Source: Heterocephalus glaber
Taxonomy: Eukaryota; Chordata; Mammalia; Rodentia; Bathyergidae
DNA length: 64,000 nt
Direction: 5' to 3'
Assembly (NCBI RefSeq): GCF_000247695.1
Contig: NW_004624734.1
Location: forward strand, 10,176,658 to 10,240,657
The notes beneath the pieces are model-generated. The model was given only the letters and a program-made list of their open reading frames with translations. It had not been told where the DNA came from and ran no database searches. Below are positions 25,050 through 37,507 of this stretch, piece after piece (the stretch's first letter is position 1; each line of letters begins with the position of its first letter). The position numbers were made by a program, and so were the translations under genes.

Positions 25050-25480
25050 ACAAGGGCCCTGCACAGCCTGGGGACTAAATCCACAGTTCCCTGCCTGGTT
25101 TGCCTTGCCCCCACTCCCTGACTGTCACTCATCACACCTCTGGTGCACTTTCAACCCAGGACACACCAGGCTCTCCCTCCTGCTGTGTCCTTTGCTGCTT
25201 GGAGTCCCAAAGTTCCTCGGCCAGGAGCAGCCAGCACCTGAGGAAGCTTCGGTCTCTGCTCTGCCTGCTCTGCCGGCCCGGACACTCCCATCCACCCCCA
25301 GGGCCTGTAGGGTCTGCACCCTCCTCCACTGTCACAAGCACCTCCAGCTCCGAGGGAGAAGAAACAGGACTTTCCTGTGGCTCGTGGAGTTGTCTCCACT
25401 GTGTGCGTCATCCTCAGCCAGGGACCACAGTGTAGTCCTTGGCACGCTTGGGGCTCTATAAATATTTGTTAAATGACTAC
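25050..25480 (+). mobile_element. L2 3' fragment
   Basis: Ends 'gtagtccttggcacgcttggggctctataaatatttgttaaatgac', the L2 terminus. The upstream part is diverged. Confidence 0.55.
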
Positions 25481-26269
25481 ATGTTGGTGAATGATGTACC
25501 GCTCTCTAAATCTACAAATTAGGTATCCCCAGCCTCTGGGCAGGCAGCCTCTGAGCAAAGCGGGGCAGGCAGACTTTCACTCATTCAGACATCTCTTGGT
25601 GTCTCTTAAATGCTGATGCAGGTTCCTAGCAGGACGGGGAGGGGCGGGCTCCTGGCTGGAGCCCCACAAGGTACAAGCCCATTTGAGTACGAGCAGGAGA
25701 AAGAGCACCCTTGCAGTCCCAGCAGAAGACGGGGACAGCCTGGAGCAGAGGCTGCTGGTGTCCTTCTAGGACGTGCTACTTTCTGCCCTGAGAAGTGACA
25801 CTCCCCACTTTTCAGCATGACTCTCCAGGTGGGGGACTCCAGGGTGAAGGCTCCGCACCACTTTCCAGGGCTCCCCCAGGCCCTGGGCTCCTCCTGGTGC
25901 CCACTGTGGCAGATGGCTTTATGTCACATCTTTGACTGGCTGCTGTCCTGTGCCCATCTTCCTGTCACCCACGCTGACGTTTTCTGGGACCTCCTCCCAA
26001 GTTGCACTTGGATCATTGTCTCAGTGTCTGTCTCTGGGGAACCCTAACCAAGGCGTGGTCCCAAATGCTTCCAAGAGGCCCGCTCCGCCCAGCCTCCTTT
26101 CCCTGAGAGCTGATCTCTGTTCTCCCTCACCCATGTGCGTGCGCTCATTTCTGTACACACTCGGCATGCACTTCCCACATGTCCAGCCCTGTGCCGTCTC
26201 TGAGGACAAAGATGCATAAACAGTCCCCGTCCTCAGAGACTGATTCCTAAACTTAGTAGGTCAGACTGG

Positions 26270-26487
26270 TTTCTTTGTCCCAGACACAAGTGGGACAACA
26301 TAGGTGAATTCTATAACATTATTTACAAGGCAGACTTATTAGAGATTAGGAAGGGGATCATAGGAGCGGGAAGGGAGGGTGGGGGGAGGAAAAGGATAAA
26401 AAATAATCAAAATATGCTATATGCATACACCAATTCCCCAAAATGAATGTAACTATGATGTACTACAAACATACAGTAATAAAAAAA
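26270..26487 (+). mobile_element. 5'-truncated L1 3' UTR with poly-A
   Basis: 'gggagggtggggggaggaaaagg' is followed by 'aatatgctatatgcatacaccaattccccaaaatgaatgtaactatgatgtac', then 'cagtaataaaaaaa'. This is the layout of a rodent L1 3' UTR: a G-rich tract, an AT-rich end and a poly-A. Confidence 0.6.
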
Positions 26488-26489
26488 CG

Positions 26490-26710
26490 AAGGTGCTAAC
26501 GTTGATGGGGTCACCGGGCGCCAGGCACTGTTGTAGGCACAGTCACATAGTAACATATTTGACACTTCCAACAACCGCATGAGGAAAGTAAGGTCCACAC
26601 CCAGGGAACAATGCTTGTCCAACACCACGCGGTTACAACGAGTCGCCTGGTTCCAAACCACTCAAACTTGGGAACAGAGTCCAGACTGCAGCTTGCTGAA
26701 TCAGTGCTTT
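26490..26710 (-). repeat. MIR, antisense
   Basis: 'ggcgccaggcactgttgtaggcac', 'caaccgcatgaggaaagtaagg', 'ttgtccaacaccacgcggtta' and 'gagtccagactgc' follow antisense MIR from end to end. Confidence 0.75.
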
Positions 26711-26969
26711 GAGAATGATGCGAAGCTATAAACATGGGTGTCCTCCTCCAAATTACATTCCTTCACATGTTTTCTCTCTTCCTCAGAGATTACTTTGTGG
26801 CAACCAAGTCATCACCCAGGACTTCCAACTATAGCACCTCTGCTCCTCAGGACTGCATCCCCACAGCCTGCAACCAGCTGAAATTTCCCTCCCTACAAAG
26901 GACTCTCCAGAGTAGTCGATCTGAATGGATGGCTTGCTAATTTCCTCTCATTTGTAACACACAATGAGG

Positions 26970-27338
26970 TGCTATAGCAGGTGGATCCTGAATGTCCCTG
27001 AAAGACCCAGCTCTACTTAAAGGTTTGGTCACCAGTCTGTGGCGCTCATGGGATGTGGAAATTTTTAGAAGATGGAGCCTAGTGGGAAGAAGTTAGCCCC
27101 TGGGGATGTGAAAGGGGTATATTGGGAGCTGGCCTTCGCTTCTTTCTCTTTTTATTTCCTCGCTGTCATGAGGTGAGCAGCTTTCTCTTGCATGTGCTCC
27201 ACCCATGATGTGTGGCCTCTCCACAGGCTCAAAACTGACAGGGACAACTTACCATGGGCTGAAGCCGCTGAAACCTTTCCTCCTTAAAAGCTGATTATCT
27301 CAGGTATTTTGTTACAGCAACAGAAAGCTGATTAACAC
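26970..27338 (+). mobile_element. MaLR-like solo LTR
   Basis: Starts TGCTATAG and runs through 'aaaggtttggtcaccagtctgtggcg', 'ggagcctagtgggaagaagttag', 'gctgtcatgaggtgagcagctttc' and 'ggctgaagccgctgaaacc'. It ends 'ctcaggtattttgttacagcaacagaaagctgattaacaca'. The same family occurs at 35.2 and 57.0 kb. No coding region is present. Confidence 0.65.
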
Positions 27339-27346
27339 ATGAAGGT

Positions 27347-27438
27347 GGGCCGGGGATTTAGCTCAGTGGTGCCGCCACACGCCTCGCAAGTGAAAGGTCC
27401 CGAGTTCGATACCCAGTACCAAAACAAAACAAAACAAA
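27347..27438 (+). mobile_element. Young ID-like tRNA-derived SINE
   Basis: tRNA-like body with A box 'tttagctcagtggt' and B box 'gagttcgatac', ending in an AAAAC-repeat tail. A perfect 13-bp target duplication (AACACATGAAGGT, 27334-27346 and 27439-27451) flanks it. The insertion lies at the 3' edge of the LTR ending at 27338. Confidence 0.95.
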
Positions 27439-28454
27439 AACACATGAAGGTAATGACAAAACATAAGCCATAAAGAGCTGGTAAGAAAACGAGAAGCCAA
27501 AAATTCTTCGCACCCAGGGTCATGCATTTTCCTTTACACTTCCTGACAACATGCCAAGAAGGGACCAGGCCACTTCCACAGCTGCAGTAGCTACAGATCC
27601 TCAACAAACAGTTTTTACAGATGCTCATCAACTCTTGATGTGAAGAAGGCAATGCTTCTAGGTGGTTAAATGAAGTGAGCCATGTCCCCAAAGCAGTGCC
27701 ACCAGACAAGCTGGCACCTTGCCTTCCACGTGCCCGCATCGAGTGACATCCAGAGAATTCTTGATCCACATCCAGGCTGCCATCTCTCCAACTCATCCCA
27801 AGGCTGCACGGCCAGGTGGATGTGTAGCCACCCGCTGCAGACCCACCAGCGATTTCAACTTGGGACGTAGCCGCCTCCAAGGCAGGGGTCCAAGGTCGTC
27901 ATCACTGCAGCCTGGGTGACATTCGGTAAACAAGTTGCAGGCTGCCCTCGAGCCCAGAGGTAAATGGGTCGACCTGCAACCCTCCAGGCAGTGGGGAACC
28001 CATTTGGAGGTCCTAATTTACTTTTTCCCATTCACAAGGAAATGGAAACCGGAGATCGACACTCCTGCCCTCAGTGCAGGCATCCAGTCATGTGCTGGGG
28101 CCCAAGAAGAAATGGAGAAGGAAAGATAAGGCACAGCCTGATTAATGTCTTCTGTTTTCATCTCTTCCCAGTGCCTGCACTGCAGCAGGTATGGTCAATG
28201 AACAAATGACAGGTGTCACATCCTGGGGCCCAGTGATAGGCAGCGTAGGAACAAGCCTGGACCATGTTCGTGTTGCTGTGGCTACCTCTGTAGTAATTGA
28301 CAAGACAAGACCCTCCAGGTGCCAAAGAAAGAGAAGGATCCTGAAGGGAGTAGCCACCTAAAGGTTACAGTGATCAGCAATTCAGATCACAACCACTTGG
28401 CATATGAGAACTCAGGCACATGCAGCTTGGGCTGCTGGCTCACCTCAAGCTCAG

Positions 28455-28600
28455 CCAACTCCAGAAAGCTGGGTTTATTCCCATTTCACAGGGGAGGAAG
28501 TTGAGGTCAGCCAAGGTAGGTGACTTGCCTGGGATCACAGGATTCTGCTGGGGCAGTCTCACTGCAGGCCCTCGCTGCTGGAGACGAGTGGACCCAGGAA
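28455..28600 (-). repeat. MIR, antisense
   Basis: 'ttcccatttcacaggggaggaagttgaggtcagccaaggtaggtgacttgcctgggatcaca' is a clear antisense MIR core. Confidence 0.8.
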
Positions 28601-29577
28601 GGTACAGGGAGCAAAATGATGCCCTGGAAGTCCAGACCCAGGGCCTGGGAACCAAGGTGGGAGACAGTCAGGAGCAGAGGCTCAGCTGAGCCTTCAGCAG
28701 ACTTGTACCAAAATGGGCATCACTGAACCTTAGCCAGCAACGGAGTACAGCAGAGCAATGATGTTCCCAAGGCCAGGGATACAGAGTGCCAGGACTGGCC
28801 CTCAGCCCAGGGCAGCAGGTGGGGTCTTTGGGCAGGGATGATCCCTGCCCACCCTTGCAGGAGCCCTTCTAGTAAGGAGGCGTCCTCTGGGCTCCTCCCA
28901 TCCCTGCAGCGAGCTGACCCTGTACAGAACCCTCTCGGTTCTCCCCCAAAACACCAAGGGAAGAAGCACCGCACCCACAGGAAAGTAGGGAGACAGGCTC
29001 ATGGTCCAAGAATACACAGGTGAGTGTAGAATCCAGAACAGGCGAATCCAGAAAGACGGGAGTAGATCAGCAGTTACCAAGGACTGGGGTGTTAGGAAGC
29101 ATAAGGTTTCCTTTGGGGGTGACGCTGGAATTCGCAGTGGCAGCTGCACAAACATCACTAGCTGTAACTACACCAGAAGTCCCTGAATTATATGTTTACA
29201 TAGAATGGCCCAAATGGTGAACCTTATTTTATAAAATGCTGCTACAGAGTGATGAATTTTATCCCAATTAAAAGTTCAAGCTAGCATGCAGGAGGTGCAC
29301 GGGTGGCCTGGTTGCACAGTCTTGCTGGGAGATGTATTTCTGTCTTTCCACACAGAACTGGAGCTCCTGGAAGGCGGGATCCAGTTTGGCCCAAACTCTG
29401 CCAGCATCTTGGTGCCCATGGCGGCACCAGGGGCCGCTGGGAGGCGCACTCCTCCCCTTCTCTTATGTGCAAGCCCCTGTCTGCAGCCCACCTCATGTCC
29501 CAGTGTCACCTTACACGACCCAGTCGCTTGTAGGGGGACACTGCTCCCTTCCTACCCCCTCCTCTGGGTCTAGCTGA

Positions 29578-29660
29578 GGGTCTCAATCTTGATTCACGTG
29601 ATGGTCACCTGCGCAGCTTTAAATCTCCCTCTAGGATGAGGCTGGTGTGGGACATTTGTA
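29578..29660 (+). mobile_element. MER5-like DNA transposon fragment
   Basis: 'gggtctcaatcttgattcacgtgatggtcacctgcgcagctttaaa' resembles the 5' end of MER5-type hAT elements. Confidence 0.5.
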
Positions 29661-31134
29661 ACGCTGCTACCGAGTCCTTGTGCGCTCAGGACCCAAGCCC
29701 AACTCACAAGCCGGCTCTACTGAACCTGCCATGACACAACCTCTTGGTAAATATGTGTTCAATAAATCGAGAAACAAGGGTTGGTTGTGTAAATTAAATT
29801 GCATGTAAATTTGTGACCTTTTCAAATTTGTGGGATATAAATAAATAAATGGAAGACAAACAATTCCATGTACTGACTAGGAGAAGGAAGTCAGTACTTA
29901 AAAAAGATAAAATCATTTAAAAACAAAACCCAGCAACTATAAGGCTTTAGGGAGCTCAGGCCCTCGGGTCTGGGGTGCTCGGTACAGAGTGGAAGGCAAG
30001 GGGGGTCAGCCCATGTGTGCATGGGGCACTGAAGCCATCTGGGATATGACATTTGCTCGAGCAAGGGCTGTGCTGGCAAGAGATCTCATTGACGGGGAAT
30101 GGCCGGCCTGGCATGGCTTATTCATCGTCCCACATACAACCATCTTTGGAGATAGTAAGCAGAATCTCAGAGGGGCTGGAGGACAGCACTCCGCTGGCAA
30201 GAGCCACAGCCAGAGAGCCTACCATGGAGCTTGGTGTCCAGTGGATACTTTAAACTACCGGAGAAAGAAATAGATTTCTAGCTACTGCAGGTGCTAAGAA
30301 GCTGGGACTATCACTAGGGACCCAGCAGACACTTGGCAATTTTGCATATTTAGCCAAGGGTTCCCACACTGGTCAAGTCATTAAGCACATATTTAAAAGC
30401 TGGGATAACTGCTGTAAAGGAAAATGAAAAGTTCCTGGCCTTGTGCTCCTGTTGATGGGGAGCAGTATGGTGTCAGGCAAGCGAATTCCCCGATGTCCCT
30501 CCATGAAGAGGTAGCTCCAGGTCCCACTCCTTGGTTAGGAGACAGCTCGGGCTCCTTGATGCTAAGGAACAGAATGCAGTGGGAAGGACACATCCAAAGG
30601 GATACAGCTTCCACAGGCCTCTCGAGCCCGGAGCCCAGTGCCACGCTGTGAGGAAGCCCAGCCAGCACAGTGGCACAGCATATAGGTGACCCAGTGGACA
30701 CCGCACCTGAGGGCCCAACCAACACGAGCACTGACCGCCAGGCGTGAGAGAGGAAGCCTTCGAGCCCCAGGCAGTGAACTACAGTTGCATGAAAGACCTG
30801 CCTGCTGGAGGCCAGACAACCCCAGAAGGGTGAGGGGAAAGGCATTTGGGGGCTATAACTTTTAGCGTGATTTTTCCTGAAGCTGCAGATAATCAGAACA
30901 GGGAGCAGGGCAACCTCTAAGGAAGTCAGGGAAAATTCTGCAGAAGGAAGACATTTGAGCTGACATCTGCCTGAATTAATTCCTGGCAAGCAGAAAGACT
31001 GGAATATGCAAAGGTCCTGAGACTGGAAGAAGGAGCAAGACCCATTCACAGAAAGGTGGTCCCCAAAGGTGACATCAGTGATGGAGGGGTGCTAGCCAGG
31101 GGAAACAGTGGGGAAGTCATTCGATGGACATGAA

Positions 31135-31300
31135 TTACCTGTCTTCTTTACCAGCTGGGCAGGCTGAGGCAAGTAACTTGCCCTCTCTGAACTGCTGGGC
31201 TCCTCACAGAAATAGAGGAAATACCATCTATTACCAAGGAGTGTTGGAAGATTAAATGAGATGAGGCAAGCAGAGTACAAGCCACAGTACGGGGTCCTAA
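31135..31300 (+). repeat. MIR
   Basis: 'gcaagtaacttgccctctctgaactgctgggctcctcacagaaatagagg' then 'gtgttggaagattaaatgagatgagg', in sense MIR order. Confidence 0.7.
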
Positions 31301-31424
31301 ACATTGAATTGTTTTTTTCTAGTGTTCCAGGTGAATCAAAAACCACATTCTAGACTTCCACACCCTTACCAGTCTCTTTCTCTGTTACAGCTCCATCCTT
31401 GGCGCACAGGAGGGGACTAGATGA

Positions 31425-31520
31425 CCGACCCCTCCTAGCTCCACCACTGCCATGTGGCCTTTGGAGAGCCATTTAACCTGTCTTCTTATCCTTCTAAGAA
31501 CAAAATAAATGCAAAAATAA
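31425..31520 (+). repeat. MIR-like fragment
   Basis: 'ccactgccatgtggcctttggagagccatttaacctgtcttc' matches the MIR core in sense, short. Confidence 0.55.
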
Positions 31521-32114
31521 AACCTGTCCCAGTGCTTTGAACTCCTTGAAGACAAGCACCGTGGCCATGCAGGCCCACGCCCTGCTGGTGCATCTATTTC
31601 TGGCCGCGTCCTCCTGGAAGCAGGGGGTGTGCATGCTGTTCCTTGAAGGCTGATAGTCTCTTCCCCTAGCCACCACTGTCTGAGTCACAGGCGGGGACAA
31701 GGGGCCATCACTGACATTTGCAAAGCAAGCCCAGGTCCTGAGCCTTGGTGCTACTGTGGGCTTTTGGCTTTGCCTGGGTTCTCTTCCACCCCCCTTTCTA
31801 GAAATATCTTCAACCCCAGATTCCACTGGACTCTGAAGATCACAAGCCTGGCTAGGGCTGCACAGGAAGGGACACAAGTGGAACTCCCAGAAAAACCTTT
31901 TCTTTTCATCTGAAGACCTAGAGGTGTGTATGCATCCTGTAGGAGTCCATTGTGCTCTCTGAATTTCAGATCCAAAGCTCCGTTCTCAGCAGAGTGCCAG
32001 AACCCTATTCAAACAACTTCCCATATTCGCGTCTGATAGAGGTCATGGCCTATGATGGCTATTGCTGTTGTCACCTGCATTACTTACCAGCTGCCACTTA
32101 CTGAGTGTTCATGG

Positions 32115-32310
32115 AGTCCCAGGCTCTGCATGGCATTAGCTTTACAGGGAATCCTCATGAGCACCTACATGCAGCAAGTATGGTAAGCAGCCCCATTTTA
32201 CAGATTCAGAAATTGAGGCTTCAAGCAGTAAAGAGCCCTTTGCCCAAATCTCGTAGCTAATGAACAAAAGTTGGTATCCAGGTCTATCGGGCTCTGTCAC
32301 TGTGCTGTGA
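32115..32310 (-). repeat. MIR, antisense
   Basis: 'ccccattttacagattcagaaattgaggcttcaagcagtaaagagccctttgcccaaat' is unmistakable antisense MIR. Confidence 0.85.
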
Positions 32311-32384
32311 CCCCACCTTTGAGCACAGCTCTGCTCAGGGAAGCCTGGGGAATTTCTAACCTTCACAGCAATCCTTCCCCAGTT

Positions 32385-32490
32385 AGGAATCATATGAGGA
32401 AACTGAGGCTCTGAGAGGGATGTGACATGGCCAGGGTCACAGAGCTAGGAGTAAGGGCTAGGTCTGCCTCCAAAGCCCCTTGCTGTGAGC
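32385..32490 (-). repeat. Second MIR, antisense
   Basis: 'atgaggaaactgaggctctgagagggatgtgacatggccagggtcacagagctagg' is a well-preserved antisense MIR core, close to the previous copy. Confidence 0.85.
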
Positions 32491-32504
32491 GTAGTTCTCT
32501 GGGG

Positions 32505-32655
32505 CACTGACTCTCAAAATGTGCTCCCATGACTGCCTGATTCTGTATGAGAAATGCAGATTCTTGGGTCCTACTCCTGATCTACTGCAGGAGGAGGCCC
32601 AGTGACCCATTTAAACAAGCCTCCCAGGAGGTTCTGATTCCAAGTCAAGTTTGAG
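32505..32655 (+). mobile_element. MER5-like DNA transposon
   Basis: 'ctctcaaaatgtgctccc', 'gagaaatgcagattcttgggtcctactcctgatctactg' and 'aacaagcctcccaggaggttctgattccaag' follow the MER5 order. Confidence 0.75.
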
Positions 32656-35184
32656 CCCTCCTGTCCAGTGCCTCCCTATGGAGCACAGTTTGGAAGAGGG
32701 TATGAAGGGCAAGGGCCACTGGCCAAGCATGAGGGCAGGGCCTGACCCTAGAAGGGCAGCAAGTGGACAGGCTGTGCAGGAATCTTCCCCGTCCCCAAGC
32801 CCTGGCAAGGCTCCCTGCCAGTTACAGGTGGGGCCAGGGTGGCACAACACATGCCCCCACCCCACCCTGGTCCCTCATGCAATGAATCTCAGGTGCAGTA
32901 TGGGGAGCCTGTGCCCTTGCAAGCTTCTGAGTAAAACAAAAGAAACCAAATCCCTCAAAATAAACCTAACAAAGACAACTTGAAAAACTACCTTTCTACC
33001 AGCAGAAGGGTGCCTGGCAGTAGGATGACCAATGGTCCCAGCTGGCCCAGGAACTCAGCTGTTTCCCAGGATGCAGAACTTTCAGGGCTAAAGCAGGAGT
33101 CCCCTGGGCACACAGGGACACGTTGGTCACCAGAGCGGCAGAGCAGCCGCAAGTGCTGGTGGATGATGAGCAAGGCGTGACTGGCCACAGAGGACACCCA
33201 GTGACTCCTGTGACAGCTCTGGTCACCACTTCCATGGCGACTGCATGAATAGATGCATTCCTCCTTCCCTTTTCGGCCCACTCTAACACACACGCACCAA
33301 AACCTGCAGACCCTTTTCCCTTTAGCAGGGGTCTCCTGCCTGACCCTCAGACTCTGGATCCCAGTCCTCTGCAAGAGCCACTCCCTTCCTAAGTGCCAAT
33401 CACTTAGCCTAGGCCTCCCTGGGAATTCTCTCACATCTTCCCTGGTCTTCCCTCCCTTGCAGCCTGTTCTGACCATGGGTATTCTACAGGCAGACTTGAA
33501 TGGTCCACCTGAAATTCAGAATCTCCTTTTAGAGACCTTAGCAACCTGCAATTCTAAGTGGGAGACTTCACCACTCAGAGGGCAAGACTTAGGCCATCTG
33601 TGACCAAGAAATGCTCCTCTGTTTGAATGACCATGGATTTATTTAATCTCTTTGGGGTTGAATATCCCTTCCCCAGTAGTACCTCCTTACTCCTCAAGTC
33701 TAGCAGGATGTCTAATAGCAACAGACACCGGCCCAGTTCTCAAAGGGACTTCTTATTTCAGGAACCTTCAAGTCAACCCTGTGGGGTAAGAGTAATCCAT
33801 GAACCTATTTTCTGGAGGAAGAAACTGAGCCTTCAGTAAACCAGCCTTCTTAAAATCCTACAGAGGAAGTGGCAAGGATGGCACCCAACCCAGGATCATG
33901 AAATCGGCCTCTTTCGCCAGCCCCTCAGTCTCTTCTCAATGAGGACAAGTCCCTGCATGCTTCTGTATCCCTCAGTGCCCCCTTGCAGGGCTGGACACAG
34001 AGCAGATGCCTGAAAACATTCTCCAGGTAAAAGGAGGCCACGGGTGGCAGGATGTAAGGCATATCAGATGGATGAATGGGGCTAATTCCTTCAGGATTGT
34101 ACAATAGAAATTTATCTTCTACCACTGGCAGATGGGGCTCTGGCCACAGCTCTAACAATGTATCAGGTGCTACTCGTGTGCAGGGCTTTGGGCTGGGCTC
34201 ATGGAGAACCAAGAGAATGTGTAAAATACATTTCTGTCCCTGCTCTCAACCACTCACGTGTCCTAAGGCATATCCTGTGCATCCCCTGTCCTTCCTGCCC
34301 AGTGTCATGACTTCATCCTCCTTGGGTCAAGCCCCGCTCTGTGAGTTTCCTTTGAGAGACCACCAACCTGTAACCAGGAGTGGTCACATGGCCCAGGCCT
34401 GACCAAGCATCTTCTACCCATCAGGCTGCCAGGGTCGGTCCAAGAATGAACATGTGACACAAGCTAGCCACTGAAAGTCAGCCTCGGGACTTTTCTGGGG
34501 AGAGAAAAGCTCTCTGGCTGTAAGCTGGCTGGAATCTTGGACTCTGGAACGACAGGTCAGTGCGAGAGGAAAGGTAACCCAGGAGAAATGAGAAGAGGGG
34601 GAGAAGGAGACAGGGAGAGAGGATGCGGGGGAGAGGGATCCAAAACCACCATCGCTGGAGACCATGGATCCAGCAGATCTGGGGCTGAAATATCCTGACA
34701 CACGAGCCAAAAAACCAACATTTCTGTCCCTAACTTTTGTATTGCTTAAGCTGCTCCAAGACACAATTTTGCCATTTGTAACTTTAAAAAGTCCTGCCAC
34801 AGTGTCAAACCACATCAACTTTCCTCTCATCCAGAGGCACCCTCAGGCCCGAAGCTCAACCTTTATCCCCTCTTCCCACAAGGAGCACTCGGCCCTCTTC
34901 TTCTCTGGGCCCCCAGCCTACCCCAGCCCTCATGGGTGCTCTGGGTCCAGAAGTTTCTTGAGACCCCACTGCCATCTTTCTGGTAGATCAACTCCAATCC
35001 AGCCTCTACATGGTCAGTGTTGATCTCCCCAAGACAAATGATGCAGGGTCATGTTACTTCCTTGCTTAACATCTCTGTGGGCTCATCAGTGCACACAGCA
35101 GCTCCCAAAAGGAAGAGCTCCTGAAGACAAATGAGCTGATGCTAAATGTGGAAGGGACCCAGCACTCACACACATGAACTTTCC

Positions 35185-35526
35185 TGTGCTTTGGATCTTA
35201 ACATCCCCCAAAGGCCCTTCCTTGCGTTGAAGACTTGGTCCACAGTCTGTGGAACACTTAGGAGGTGGAATCTAATTAGGACATTGGGAGTGTGCCTGTG
35301 AGGGGAATATCAGGACCCCAGCCACTTCCGGTCTCTCTCTTTGATTCCTGGCTGTCATAAAGTGAACAGGCCTCTTCTGTCATGCACTCCCACCATGATG
35401 TTCTGGGCCACCACAGGTCCAAAGCAACAGGGCCAAATAACCATGGAACCGTGAGTTAAAATAAACCTTTTCTCTTATTAGGTGATTATCTCAGGTATTT
35501 TATTACAGTGTCAGAAAGCTAACAAA
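35185..35526 (+). mobile_element. MaLR-like solo LTR
   Basis: Contains 'ccccaaaggcccttcc', 'gaagacttggtccacagtctgtgg', 'ggctgtcataaagtgaacagg', a polyadenylation signal in 'taaaataaacctttt' and the end 'ctcaggtattttattacagtgtcagaaagctaaca'. Same family as 26970-27338. Confidence 0.65.
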
Positions 35527-35551
35527 AATCTATAACAAGAAACATGCTCTT

Positions 35552-35633
35552 GGCCGGGGATTTAGCTCAGTGGTTTCGCCGCCTGCCACGCAAGTGCAAG
35601 GACCTGAGTTTGATCCCCGGTACCAAAAAAAAA
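35552..35633 (+). mobile_element. Young ID-like tRNA-derived SINE
   Basis: tRNA-like A box 'tttagctcagtgg' and B box 'gagtttgatcc' with a poly-A tail. It has a perfect 15-bp target duplication (AAGAAACATGCTCTT, 35537-35551 and 35634-35648). Confidence 0.95.
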
Positions 35634-36077
35634 AAGAAACATGCTCTTTTTGTTTCTCTCCCAAACCTTTGGATTGCTTTAAAGTTTCAGTTCCATGTTA
35701 CTATGGCTTTGACACTTCCCTACTTCTTGCTTCTCTTCCTCTTTAATAAACAGAGAAGGCCTTGAGCTCAGAATCTTCCATAGAAGGCTAGAAGTTTAGA
35801 GTACTGGCTTGTTCTCCTTGCATTTATTTTTGTGATTACCTTCTATTTGAACAAGTGATACCAGTTGTTCCTTTACAGTCGCTTTATGAAAGCTTTCTTT
35901 GGAAATTAATTTATATACATGAAATGTGAGTCCATGTAAGGAAAACAAATAAGGGAAATAAGAGGTGGGACTTGAATATGGTGGTCTTAGTAAACAGTGA
36001 TCCACAGGATGAAACGTAATTGACTGAGCCACTTCCCTAGACCCCTGAAGATCTGCCCCATGGTCACCCCTCTAAAC

Positions 36078-36442
36078 CCTGTTAGGTTTGCCTGCACCAA
36101 AACTCATGTGAAGCTTGGCTACCATCGGCAGTGGTGTTGGGAGCTGGGACCTTACCGGGGGACTGATGTCTTTCTCATGAGGCTGTATTAGTTCTCTAGG
36201 GAAGGGATTAGTTACCACAAAGGCAGGCCATTCTGGTCCCCCTTGTTCCTCTCTTCTGAACATGCCTGCCCAACCTTCCCCTTTTTGCTGCCATGTCACC
36301 CAACACAGCAAGAGGCCCTTACCTGGTACTGTTGTTCAATCATGTACTTTCTGGCCTCCTGAACTGTAAGCCAAAGTAAACCTTTTTACTTGGTAAAGAA
36401 CTCAGTCTCAGGTATTCTTTTATAGCAACAGAAAATGGGTGA
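36078..36442 (+). mobile_element. MaLR-like solo LTR
   Basis: 'ggtttgcctgcaccaaaactcatgtgaagcttgg', 'tgctgccatgtcacccaacacagcaagaggccc', 'aaagtaaaccttttta' and the end 'tctcaggtattcttttatagcaacagaaaatgg' follow an MST/MLT-type LTR. Confidence 0.6.
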
Positions 36443-36984
36443 ACTGAAAGACTTGTGACCCCCAAGATAGATCTTACAGAATCCAGCCTTTCTCTACACT
36501 GTCCCTTCTGCCTAGATGGCTTTTCCCCATATCTCCTTATCAATCTGCAATAATCTCATTTCTACTTAAAGATTCAAGACTTACTGGGGCTGTCCCTGTG
36601 CCTAACTCCTTGGCTATTTCCAGTGTACCTACAAACAATTTCTGTGTTCCCTCAGTCCACCTTTTGTAGGTTGCTGACAAGACAGCCTTCTCTGTGGAGC
36701 TGAGAGATCGCTCCTAAAAGATGGGAATGGTCCTTCACCCCCATGTGTGGTCCAGATGCTCAGTCAGTGCAAGAGGAACTATAGGGAAGTTGCTAGGGGA
36801 TATGGATCTGCCAGGTACAAGCCCCTGGAGTCCAGAGAGTGGGAAGAGAAGCAGTTCTAAGGAAGGCAGGGAGTGATATCCAGGAGCAGTGCCTGTGCTG
36901 GGTCCCACAACATAGGCCCAGGGATTCTTTCAGCAGAGAGCATCCTGGGATAGAAGGATCTGGTGGATGCCTGGAGGAGCAAGG

Positions 36985-37130
36985 GCCTGGTACACCTAAG
37001 TTCTCAGCTTGAACCTGCATTTGAATCATCTCAGAGCTTGGTGTCATAATTCTTAACTCCCACCCCATAGAATCTGACTCAGGGACTTGAAGTGGGCCAG
37101 GGAGGCTGTTGTTTAAAAGCAGTGCTTCAA
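36985..37130 (+). mobile_element. MER5-like DNA transposon
   Basis: 'cagcttgaacctgcatttgaatcatctcagagc', 'cataattcttaactcccaccccatagaatctgactcaggg' and 'gttgtttaaaagcagtgcttcaag' match a diverged MER5/Charlie-type element. Confidence 0.55.
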
Positions 37131-37307
37131 GCGAGGCTGAAGCAGGGCATTTGAGGACCACACTTTAAGAAGTACGGAGTCGCAGGGTGCCGGATAAGGA
37201 TGAAGATCGGTAGGGGCCTGGCAGGTAAAATGTGGAAATTTACACAAACTGCAAAGGTATCTTGAAACACTGTGTTGCTGACTGGATACCAAGAGGCTGA
37301 AAACACA

Positions 37308-37507
37308 GGCCTGTAATCCCAGCACTCACAGAGGCTGAGGCAGAAGGATGGCAGCAAGTTTGAGCCTAGCCTGGGCAATTTAGCAACTTGGTAAGACCTT
37401 CTCTCAGAAATAAAAAAATAAATAAATTTAAAAAGCACTGGGAGTGTAGCTCAGTGTGAAGGCCCTGGGACCAATCCCTTGTACTGAAAAAAGAAAAAAA
37501 AAAAAAA
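37308..37507 (+). mobile_element. B1-dID composite SINE
   Basis: B1-like left half ('ggcctgtaatcccagcactcacagaggctgaggcag'), an A-rich linker, an ID-like right half ('gtgtagctcagtgtgaaggccctgggaccaatccc') and a poly-A tail. An imperfect 17-bp duplication (37291-37307 and 37508-37524, 15 of 17 equal) flanks it, showing an older insertion than the simple ID copies. Confidence 0.85.

Noticed and set aside
27347..27438. tRNA gene
   Set aside because: The A and B boxes are tRNA-like, but the copy is a SINE with a poly-A-type tail and target duplication, has several relatives in the window and has no tRNA acceptor pairing.
30393..31049. 218-residue minus-strand frame
   Set aside because: No family recognised, no splice or promoter context, and the DNA partly resembles dispersed repeats.
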